DNA of 5,582 nucleotides from Pseudomonadota bacterium (GTDB lineage: Bacteria; Pseudomonadota; Alphaproteobacteria; Acetobacterales; Acetobacteraceae). The translations under genes and the position numbers were made by a program. The notes beneath the pieces are model-generated. The model was not told the DNA's origin and made no database searches. It saw only the letters and a list, made by a program, of their open reading frames with translations. Below are positions 1-5,152 of this stretch, piece after piece. The stretch is taken from the NCBI GenBank assembly GCA_021845835.1, contig JAJZVE010000349.1, positions 1 to 5,582 on the forward strand, given 5' to 3'. Within the stretch, counting starts at the first letter, position 1, and every line of letters starts with the position of its first letter.

Positions 1-597
1 ACGCACGCCCCGGAAGCCGCGCTGCGGCCGCTGCGGGCACGCATGCAGATGATCTTCCAGAATCCGCTCGCCGCCCTCAATCCGCGCCGCACCGTGCTGG
101 CGAGCGTGGCGGCGCCGCTGCTGGCGAGCGGCGAGCGGCGGCGCGTGCGGGACCGGGCGGCGGCGGCGCTGGAACGCGCCGGGCTGCCCGCGCATCTCGG
201 CGCGCGCTATCCGCACCAGCTCTCCGGCGGGCAGCGCCAGCGCGTCGGCATCGCGCGCGCGATCGTGACCGGGCCGGCATTCATCCTGGCGGACGAGATC
301 GTGTCGGGCCTGGATGTCGCGACACAGGCGCAGATCCTCGACCTGCTGCGGGCGCTGCGGCGCGACATGGGGCTGGCGCTCGGCTTCATCGCGCATGACC
401 TGTCGGTGGTGCGCGTACTGTGCGAGCGGGTCGCGGTGATGCACCAGGGCCGCATCGTCGAGGACGGTCCCTGCGCGCGCGTGTTCGACGCGCCCGCGCA
501 TCCCTACACGCGCCGCCTGCTGGCCGCGATCCCGCTGCCGGAGATCGACGACGGCTGGCTCGATGCGGCCGAGCCGGAGTGGAACGAGGCCGGCTGA
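1..597 (+). CDS. Peptide/nickel-type ABC transporter ATP-binding protein (C-terminal part, 5' truncated)
   Basis: This is the ATPase subunit of an ABC importer of the Dpp/Opp family, which powers uptake of peptides, nickel or similar small solutes from the cytoplasmic face of the membrane. The frame is open from base 1, so the gene starts upstream; 198 residues are visible. In visible-residue numbering the Q-loop is at about 17-22 (MIFQNP), followed by the ALNPR stretch typical of the family. The ABC signature LSGGQRQRVGIARAI starts at 74, Walker B with the catalytic Glu is at 94-99 (FILADE), the D-loop SGLD follows, and the switch His is at 132 (FIAHDLS). The tail HPYTRRLLAAIP is the usual Dpp/Opp C-terminal region. 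Walker A lies outside the window. The D-loop region reads ADEIVSGLD rather than the commoner ADEPVSALD, a conservative variation. The substrate cannot be inferred. The gene ends 49 bases before the aldolase gene on the same strand, which suggests one operon. Confidence 0.93.
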   Translation, partial: THAPEAALRPLRARMQMIFQNPLAALNPRRTVLASVAAPLLASGERRRVRDRAAAALERAGLPAHLGARYPHQLSGGQRQRVGIARAIVTGPAFILADEIVSGLDVATQAQILDLLRALRRDMGLALGFIAHDLSVVRVLCERVAVMHQGRIVEDGPCARVFDAPAHPYTRRLLAAIPLPEIDDGWLDAAEPEWNEAG

Positions 598-632
598 TGC
601 CGCTGTTTCTGCACCACACCCCCCTGGCCCTG

Positions 633-638
633 AAGGAG
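633..638 (+). promoter_or_regulatory. Ribosome binding site of the aldolase gene
   Basis: AAGGAG lies 8 bases before the ATG at 647. It decides the start over the in-frame ATG at 563, which would lie inside the end of the ABC ATPase gene, and over the later ATG at 677, which has no comparable Shine-Dalgarno sequence. The short gap 598-646 holds no other feature I can support. Confidence 0.75.
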
Positions 639-646
639 ACGCCGCC

Positions 647-1771
647 ATGCTGCAACCGCCGCCCGCCACACCGGGGATGCGCGAGGACGAAATCGACACG
701 CCGGCGCTGCTGATCGACCTTGCTGCGTTCGAGCATAATCTGGACCGCATGGCGGCGCTGCTGGCCGGCACGCCGGCGCGGCTGCGTCCGCACGCCAAGA
801 CGCACAAATCGCCGGTGATCGCGGCGCTGCAGGCGGCGCGCGGCGCGGTCGGGCAGTGCGTGCAGAAAGTGGGCGAGGCGGAAGTGCTCGCCTGGGGCGG
901 CGTGCGCGACATCCTGGTCAGCAACGAAGTCGTCGCCCCCCGGAAGCTGGCGCGCCTCGCCGCGCTCGCCGCGATCGCGGAAGCGCGCGTCTGCGTCGAT
1001 GACGCGGCGCAGGTCGCGGCCGTGGAGCGCGCCGCGCGCGATGCCGGCAGGCGGCTCGGCGTGCTGGTGGAGATCGACGTGGGCGCCGGGCGCTGCGGCG
1101 TCGCGCCGGGGCCGGCGGCGGTGGCGCTGGCGCAGGCGATCGCCGCCTCGCCGCATCTGCGCTTCGACGGGCTGCAGGCCTATCACGGCAGCGCGCAGCA
1201 CCTGCGCCGGCCGGAGGAACGCCGCACCGCCGTCACCGCCGCCGCCGAGCACACGCGCCGCACCGTCGAGCAGTTGCGCCAGGTCGGCCTGGATTGCGCG
1301 ATCGTCGGCGGCGCCGGCACCGGCACCTTCCAACTGGAAGCGGCGAGCGGCGTCTATACCGAATTGCAGGCCGGCAGCTACTGCTTCATGGACGCGGATT
1401 ACGGGCGCAACCTCGACGAGCACGGCCAGCCGGTCGCGCAGTTCCGGCAGTCGCTGTTCGTGCTGGCCACCGTGATGAGCGCGCCGCGGCGCGGGACCGC
1501 GGTGCTGGATGCCGGACACAAGGCGGTGGCGGTGGATTCCGGGTTGCCGCTGGTCTGGCAGCGGCCGGAGCTGCGCTACGTCTCCGCTTCCGACGAGCAT
1601 GGCGCGCTGGCGGTCGGGGCGGAGACGGAGGCGCCGAAGCTCGGGGAAAAGCTGCGCCTCGTGCCGGGGCATTGCGATCCGACGGTCGATCGCTACGACT
1701 GGTATGTCGGCGTGCGCAACGGGCGCGTGGAATGCCTGTGGCCGGTGGCGGCACGCGGGGCGATGAGCTGA
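647..1771 (+). CDS. PLP-dependent D-threonine / 3-hydroxy-D-aspartate aldolase-like enzyme (DSD1 family)
   Basis: This is a 374-residue fold-type III PLP enzyme with an alanine-racemase-like N-terminal barrel, close to the usual family length. Known members split D-3-hydroxy amino acids (D-threonine, D-phenylserine, 3-hydroxy-D-aspartate) into glycine plus an aldehyde, or dehydrate D-serine, in the cytoplasm. It opens with the family hallmark DTPALLIDL (17-25). RPHAKTHK follows at 47-54, where K51 is the expected Schiff-base lysine. Next come QCVQKVGEAE, LQAYHGSAQHLR and the phosphate-binding GGAGTGTF, then QAGSYCFMDADYG. The C-terminal metal site is PGHCDPT, with H342 and D344 in the His-x-Asp spacing I associate with D-threonine and hydroxyaspartate aldolases. 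Eukaryotic-type D-serine dehydratase has His-x-Cys instead, so aldolase is the better guess. The substrate is unknown. The gene follows the ABC ATPase by 49 bases and converges on the SDR gene. Confidence 0.88.
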   Translation: MLQPPPATPGMREDEIDTPALLIDLAAFEHNLDRMAALLAGTPARLRPHAKTHKSPVIAALQAARGAVGQCVQKVGEAEVLAWGGVRDILVSNEVVAPRKLARLAALAAIAEARVCVDDAAQVAAVERAARDAGRRLGVLVEIDVGAGRCGVAPGPAAVALAQAIAASPHLRFDGLQAYHGSAQHLRRPEERRTAVTAAAEHTRRTVEQLRQVGLDCAIVGGAGTGTFQLEAASGVYTELQAGSYCFMDADYGRNLDEHGQPVAQFRQSLFVLATVMSAPRRGTAVLDAGHKAVAVDSGLPLVWQRPELRYVSASDEHGALAVGAETEAPKLGEKLRLVPGHCDPTVDRYDWYVGVRNGRVECLWPVAARGAMS

Positions 1772-1779
1772 GCGTCAGC
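1767..1779. repeat. Inverted repeat formed by two converging stop codons
   Basis: GCTGA (1767-1771) and TCAGC (1775-1779) are perfect inverted arms around GCG. The two TGA stop codons of the converging aldolase and SDR genes lie inside the arms, with three bases between the coding regions. The stem is only 5 bp and no T-tract follows on either strand, so it is not a convincing intrinsic terminator. Part of the symmetry is a forced result of two facing TGA codons. Confidence 0.45.
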
Positions 1780-2548
1780 CGCCGTCTTCCGCGAACCAGG
1801 CGCGCGGCGAGCGTCCCGCGTCCGGGCCGAGGACGGAAAAGCCGCCATCGACGGCAATGTCCGCGCCGGTGATGAAGCCGGCGAGATCGGAGCAGGCGAA
1901 CAGCACCGCGTTCGCGACATCCGCGCCGCGCCCGACGCGGCCCAGCGGATGCAGCTTGCCGCCGACCGCATCCGCCCGCGCTTCTGTCCCCGCCATGCGC
2001 TGCAGCGCCGGCGTCCAGGTCCAGGCCGGCGAGACCGACAGCACGCGGATGCCGCGCGGCGCCAGGCTGACCGCGGCATTGCGGGTGAACTGCAGCAGCG
2101 CCGCCTTGGCGGCCGGATAGAGCGCGCGCCCGGCGGCACCGAACTTGCCGCCGACGCTGCCGATGTTCACCACCACGCCGCCCGGCTGCGTCATCGCGTC
2201 CGCGGCGCGCGCGGTGAGCAGCGCCGCGCCGATCAGGTTCACGTCCAGCGCGCGGTGCCACTCCGCGCGCGTCGCATCCAGGCCGGGATCGAGATACGTC
2301 ACCGCGCAATTGACGAGGATGTCGAGCCGGCCAGCATGTTCGCGCGTCTGCGCAACGCACGCGTCGATATCGGCGTCACTGGCAAGATCGGTGTGCTGGA
2401 ACGTGGCGGCGGCATGGTCCCAGGCCGGCGCATTGCAGTCGGCGACGACGACCTGCGCGTCCGCCGCGCACAGTCCCTGCGCGATGGCGGCTCCCAGTCC
2501 CTGCGCCGCGCCGGTGACGATGGCGACCTTGCCGGTGAGCCTGGTCAT
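1775..2548 (-). CDS. Short-chain dehydrogenase/reductase (SDR), classical type
   Basis: This is a 257-residue cytoplasmic NAD(P)-dependent oxidoreductase of the classical SDR family. The Rossmann nucleotide-binding motif TGAAQGLG is at 12-19. An acidic residue, D37, closes the second strand (VVVAD), which favours NAD(H) over NADP(H). The catalytic set is complete: N104 (DVNLIG), S131 (NIGSVGG), Y144 and K148 (YPAAK). The usual NNAG motif is altered to NCAV at 80-83 and seems one residue short of the canonical spacing. The C-terminal IAVDGGF motif is present, followed by a slightly extended tail. The gene is last in a four-gene operon behind a Rieske dioxygenase, so oxidation of the dihydrodiol or alcohol product is a reasonable inference. 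Specificity is not readable from sequence. The start overlaps the upstream stop as ATGA and has only a weak Shine-Dalgarno, so translation probably depends on coupling. Confidence 0.92.
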   Translation of the reverse strand: MTRLTGKVAIVTGAAQGLGAAIAQGLCAADAQVVVADCNAPAWDHAAATFQHTDLASDADIDACVAQTREHAGRLDILVNCAVTYLDPGLDATRAEWHRALDVNLIGAALLTARAADAMTQPGGVVVNIGSVGGKFGAAGRALYPAAKAALLQFTRNAAVSLAPRGIRVLSVSPAWTWTPALQRMAGTEARADAVGGKLHPLGRVGRGADVANAVLFACSDLAGFITGADIAVDGGFSVLGPDAGRSPRAWFAEDGG

Positions 2549-3138
2549 GCCGCGCGCCAGCCCGCGACCAGCGCATCCACCGTCGCCACCATGCCGAGCA
2601 GGGCGATGTTGTCGAGCGCGGCCTGGTGCAGTTCGGGCCGGCTCGCGGAACAGGCATCGGCGGCCACGGTGATGCGGTAGCCCATGTCGGCGGCGTGGCG
2701 CGCCGTGTGCTCGACGGTGGAATTGGTGGCGACGCCGGCGATGACCAGATCGACGGGATCGAACAGCCGCAGCGTCTCCTCCAGCGGCGAACCGAAGAAG
2801 GCGTTGATGCGGCCGTGCCGCACCACCAGCTCGTGCGGCTGCGGCCGCAGCCGGTCATGGAACGACGCGCCCCAGGAGCCTTCGGTGACGGCATCGAGGC
2901 GCACGATATTGTCCCAGACAGGGCCGTTGCGGATCACGTCGGCATGGTCGGGACGGAAGGCGATGCGTACATGCACGATCGGCACATCGGTCTCGCGCGC
3001 ACCGGCGAGCAGCCGCTCGGCCGCCGCCAGCACCGTCTCGCGTTGCACGTCGCCCTCGGCGAAGCCGAGGCGGATGCGGCCGTTCGCATGCACCACGTCG
3101 TTCTGGTAGTGCAGCGCGAGCACGACGCAGCGCCTCAC
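2545..3138 (-). CDS. Isochorismatase-fold (cysteine hydrolase superfamily) protein lacking the canonical catalytic triad
   Basis: This 197-residue protein has the isochorismatase/nicotinamidase fold. Familiar blocks are VVLALHYQNDVVH (5-17), VHVRIAFRP (55-63), VVRHGRINAFFGSPL (105-119), GVATNSTVEHTARHAADMGY (135-154) and DACSA (161-165). In active family members the triad is Asp (in D-x-Q), Lys (in K-x-R) and Cys (in TN-x-C-V). Here the aligned positions read H10, H108 and T141, so ordinary amidase chemistry through a Cys nucleophile looks impossible. I recall related subfamilies with similar replacements whose reaction is unknown. The start is GTG at 3138: it overlaps the small-subunit stop as GTGA and has a GGAGA 7 bases upstream. 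An in-frame ATG at 3531 would lie deep inside the dioxygenase gene. The stop overlaps the SDR start by 4 bases. Its role in the pathway (amide or vinyl-ether hydrolysis, or non-catalytic binding) is open. Confidence 0.85.
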   Translation of the reverse strand: MRRCVVLALHYQNDVVHANGRIRLGFAEGDVQRETVLAAAERLLAGARETDVPIVHVRIAFRPDHADVIRNGPVWDNIVRLDAVTEGSWGASFHDRLRPQPHELVVRHGRINAFFGSPLEETLRLFDPVDLVIAGVATNSTVEHTARHAADMGYRITVAADACSASRPELHQAALDNIALLGMVATVDALVAGWRAA

Positions 3139-3605
3139 AGGAATGTCTCCAGCGTGTCCTGCACGTCCTCGCGGTTGATGAGGTCGATGCGCTTGAGCAC
3201 GATGCGCAGCCCGTCCGCGGCGCGCCGCAGCCGGTGCGTGTACTGGCCGCCCAGCATGCGCTGGTCGCGCCGGCGCCATTCCAGCATGTGGAAGGTGGAT
3301 GTGACGACGATATCGCCGTCCTGCTCCGCCAGCAGCGTGATGTTGCCGACGATGCGCGCCGCCTGCGTCACCGGCTGCTGCGACCAGGCGCGCTTCTCCT
3401 CCAGCCGGCGCGCGCGCACCTCGCGCAGCAGCGCGTCCTCGTAGAACAGCGAGGCGTGGTCGATCGGGTCGGGCTGGTCGAAGGTCAGCGGCGCCCAGTA
3501 CATGCCGTCCTCGGTGAACAGCGCCAGCCATTCCTGCCAGCGCCGCCGGTCGAGCAGCCGGGCTTCGTGGAACAGGAAGGCGGCGACGTCGCTTTCGCTG
3601 GTCAT
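3135..3605 (-). CDS. Aromatic-ring-hydroxylating (Rieske) dioxygenase, small (beta) subunit
   Basis: This 156-residue protein is the non-catalytic beta subunit that packs with the Rieske alpha subunit, commonly as an alpha3-beta3 hexamer. It has the NTF2-like fold pattern of the family. An N-terminal helix (FLFHEARLLDRRRWQEWLAL, 10-29) leads into the typical FTEDGMYWAPL (30-40). Then come HASLFYEDALLREVRARRL (50-68), the Arg-rich segment RRDQRMLGGQYTHRLRR and the terminal strand KRIDLINRE (138-146). Length is slightly below the common 160-190. The ATG at 3605 overlaps the alpha-subunit stop as ATGA and has GGGAG 8 bases upstream, so I prefer it to the in-frame ATG at 3740, which lies inside the alpha gene. 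Its presence argues for a two-subunit ring hydroxylase rather than an alpha-only Rieske N-demethylase. The exact substrate class is unknown. Confidence 0.9.
   Translation of the reverse strand: MTSESDVAAFLFHEARLLDRRRWQEWLALFTEDGMYWAPLTFDQPDPIDHASLFYEDALLREVRARRLEEKRAWSQQPVTQAARIVGNITLLAEQDGDIVVTSTFHMLEWRRRDQRMLGGQYTHRLRRAADGLRIVLKRIDLINREDVQDTLETFL
3146..3150 (-). promoter_or_regulatory. Ribosome binding site fixing the GTG start of the isochorismatase-fold gene
   Basis: Read on the minus strand, GGAGA is followed by 7 bases and then GTG at 3138. It sits inside the last codons of the dioxygenase small subunit. This and the GTGA overlap make the non-ATG start the best choice, because no ATG lies near the first conserved block. 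Confidence 0.75.
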
Positions 3606-4912
3606 GCCGCGCGCTCCCGCGTCATGTAGCCGAGCCAGGCGCGGAACTGGTTGCGCATCGGCAGCTCGCTCAGCCCGTTGGCGACGAAGCCGCCCCGGAT
3701 CGGCCGGTCGCGGCCGGCGTCGCGATGCAGGCTGACCCACTCGCCGCCTTCGCTCGCCAGCCCCTGCTGGCAGCGCGCATAGACCTCGATGTCATCCGGC
3801 ATGACGTTGGACGACGGCGAGTTCACCACGTTGGCGTAGGTGATGGCGCGCCGGAACAGCGCATCCGGCGCGCCCTTGAGGCGGAACGTGTAGATCTCCA
3901 CCAGGGTGCGATCGACCGCGATCGGTCGGATCACGCGCAGTTGCTGGAACGAGGTGTGCGGCGAGCAGCTCGGGTAGATGATGGAGTTGTGGCGCTGGAT
4001 GTTGAGAATCTCCTGGGTGCGCGCCTCGCCGTACGCGGCCTTCAGCGATTCGATATGGGCAAGCGAGACCGGATCGGTGGGCGGCACGAAGATCGCACCC
4101 ATGTAGCTGTGGCCGTGATCGTACGCGACCATCTCCAGCTTGTCCCAGAACTCGTACGGCTCGCCGTTGCCTTCGATGATGAGCAGCCGGAACGGCATCT
4201 TCGCCTCGCCGGTCATGGCCTTGTACTTGGCGCGCGCGGCGTTGACCGAGGATTCGTGCGTCACCATCGGGTGCGAGGTGTCGTTCAGGTTCTCGAAGAA
4301 GATCTTCCAGTTGGAATGCTGCCAGACGCGGAACACCCCGCCGGCGACTTCCACCTCGCCCGCCGGTGCGCGGTCGCAGAAATTGTCGAGCGAGGTGCGG
4401 ATGCCACCGAGGAAGCTCTCCAGGTCCGGGCCGTCGGCGGCGAGGCTCGCGAACACGAAGCCGCGATAGCTCGCCTGGCGCGGCACGCGGCGGACGGAGA
4501 ATTGCGGGTCGCTCATGTCGAAGCGCGTGCCGGCGTAGCCCTCCCGCACCGGGACCGAGTGCAGCGCCCCGTCGCAGCGGTAATTCCAGCCGTGGAACGG
4601 GCAGCGGATGAACTTTCCCACGTTGCCGTCGGGGAAGGCGACAAGCTGGGCGCCCTTGTGCGCGCAACGGTTGAACAGGACATGCACGTCGCCCTCCGGC
4701 GCGCGCACCATGAACACCGACTGCCGGCCGATCAGCGCCTGATGGTAGTCGCCGGGATTGGGAATCTGGCTCTCGTGGCCGACATAGACCCAGGCGCGCC
4801 CGAAAATGCGCGCCATTTCCAGATCGAAGATCGCCGGATCGGCATAGACCGAGCGATGCACCCGGTCCGCCTCCACCAGCCGGGCGATGTCGTGCCTGAC
4901 GTGCATGTCCAT
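3602..4912 (-). CDS. Aromatic-ring-hydroxylating (Rieske) dioxygenase, large (alpha, catalytic) subunit
   Basis: This 436-residue catalytic subunit uses electrons from a ferredoxin/reductase and O2 to hydroxylate its substrate, typically giving a cis-dihydrodiol. The Rieske [2Fe-2S] ligands are C83 and H85 (RCAHKGA) and C104 and H107 (CPFHGW). The catalytic domain has the mononuclear iron site NWKIFFENLNDTSHPMVTHE (201-220). In it D211 is the bridging Asp, H214 and H219 are iron ligands with canonical spacing, and the third ligand is D373 or D374 (MPDDIE). The HNSIIYPS and GAPDALFRRA stretches are also family-like. The start at 4912 has GGAGG 7 bases upstream and precedes the first conserved helix; an ATG at 4906 is a minor alternative. 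The frame stays open to 5416, but that extension is low-complexity and overlaps the divergent gene. It is the first gene of the operon. No ferredoxin or reductase is present in the window. Substrate cannot be assigned. Confidence 0.95.
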   Translation of the reverse strand: MDMHVRHDIARLVEADRVHRSVYADPAIFDLEMARIFGRAWVYVGHESQIPNPGDYHQALIGRQSVFMVRAPEGDVHVLFNRCAHKGAQLVAFPDGNVGKFIRCPFHGWNYRCDGALHSVPVREGYAGTRFDMSDPQFSVRRVPRQASYRGFVFASLAADGPDLESFLGGIRTSLDNFCDRAPAGEVEVAGGVFRVWQHSNWKIFFENLNDTSHPMVTHESSVNAARAKYKAMTGEAKMPFRLLIIEGNGEPYEFWDKLEMVAYDHGHSYMGAIFVPPTDPVSLAHIESLKAAYGEARTQEILNIQRHNSIIYPSCSPHTSFQQLRVIRPIAVDRTLVEIYTFRLKGAPDALFRRAITYANVVNSPSSNVMPDDIEVYARCQQGLASEGGEWVSLHRDAGRDRPIRGGFVANGLSELPMRNQFRAWLGYMTRERAA

Positions 4913-4919
4913 GCGCTCG

Positions 4920-4924
4920 CCTCC
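4920..4924 (-). promoter_or_regulatory. Ribosome binding site of the dioxygenase alpha subunit
   Basis: On the minus strand GGAGG is followed by 7 bases and the ATG at 4912. It is one of the strongest Shine-Dalgarno sequences in the window and fixes the start of the operon's first gene. Confidence 0.8.
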
Positions 4925-4962
4925 CCATGTCTTGCCGCCGCCGGATCGCCCGGCTGCGGGAA

Positions 4963-4973
4963 CGATGTTATCG
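4963..4973. repeat. Short inverted repeat CGAT-GTT-ATCG upstream of the dioxygenase operon
   Basis: Two 4-base arms surround a 3-base spacer, about 50 bases before the dioxygenase start. This is a plausible place for an operator and overlaps the weak -10-like GATAAC. The arms are short enough to arise by chance. Confidence 0.25.
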
Positions 4974-5112
4974 GCGGATGACGCACGGAGATACGCCTGA
5001 AACGGGAGCGGCGACGGCACGGACACGGTTTCTTGCAGGCGGATGCCCCGCCTCGACGCGCACTCCGCGTTTTCCTGCGGGCGGCGCGGCGCTGGCGGCG
5101 GCCGTAACGGCG

Positions 5113-5125
5113 CGGCATGATGCCG
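5113..5125. promoter_or_regulatory. Perfect 13-base palindrome, candidate operator of the proline-racemase-family gene
   Basis: CGGCAT-G-ATGCCG has two perfect 6-base arms around one central base and ends 27 bases before the ATG at 5153, just upstream of the ribosome binding site. The placement suits a repressor operator. Stem-loop formation in the mRNA would be poor because the loop is a single base. I cannot match it to a named regulator family. Confidence 0.4.
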
Positions 5126-5140
5126 GCCGCGTTGCCGGAC

Positions 5141-5147
5141 AGGGAGG
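5141..5147 (+). promoter_or_regulatory. Ribosome binding site of the proline-racemase-family gene
   Basis: AGGGAGG ends 5 bases before the ATG at 5153. It supports that start over the in-frame ATGs at 5168 and 5177. Confidence 0.75.
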
Positions 5148-5152
5148 CTGAC

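Larger units (their letters stand above)
4913..5152. promoter_or_regulatory. Divergent intergenic region between the dioxygenase operon and the proline-racemase-family gene
   Basis: These 240 bases separate two divergently transcribed genes, so they must carry promoters for both directions unless transcription starts further out. I see no convincing pair of sigma70 hexamers on either strand; GATAAC read on the minus strand (4972 to 4967) is at best a weak -10. Symmetric elements are GCCGG-5-CCGGC at 4940-4954 in the leader of the dioxygenase transcript, CGAT-3-ATCG at 4963-4973, and a perfect 13-base palindrome at 5113-5125. No regulator gene is in the window. A 74-codon reading frame at 4927-5151 looks non-coding. 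Confidence 0.6.

Noticed and set aside
386..1672. Long minus-strand open frame opposite the aldolase gene
   Set aside because: It is antisense to a gene with clear family motifs; its composition is Arg/Ala/Gly/His-rich without domain signatures.
3606..3740. Upstream ATG for the dioxygenase beta subunit at 3740
   Set aside because: The extra 45 residues are an out-of-frame reading of the alpha gene; the ATG at 3605 has a Shine-Dalgarno and the operon's typical ATGA overlap.
3602..4912. Rieske N-demethylase of the stachydrine or carnitine type, suggested by the nearby proline-racemase-family gene
   Set aside because: Those enzymes lack a beta subunit; here a beta subunit gene follows directly with a coupled start, favouring a ring-hydroxylating dioxygenase.
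4940..4954. GCCGG-5-CCGGC inverted repeat as an attenuator or terminator
   Set aside because: Short GC-only arms are expected by chance at this base composition and no T-tract follows.
4967..4972. GATAAC on the minus strand as a -10 box for the dioxygenase operon
   Set aside because: I could not find a matching -35 hexamer at 16-18 bases, so it is not listed as a promoter.
4927..5151. Plus-strand 74-codon reading frame in the divergent intergenic region
   Set aside because: No ribosome binding site, Arg/Ala-rich composition typical of shadow frames in GC-rich DNA, no recognisable motif, and it fills the promoter region of two genes.
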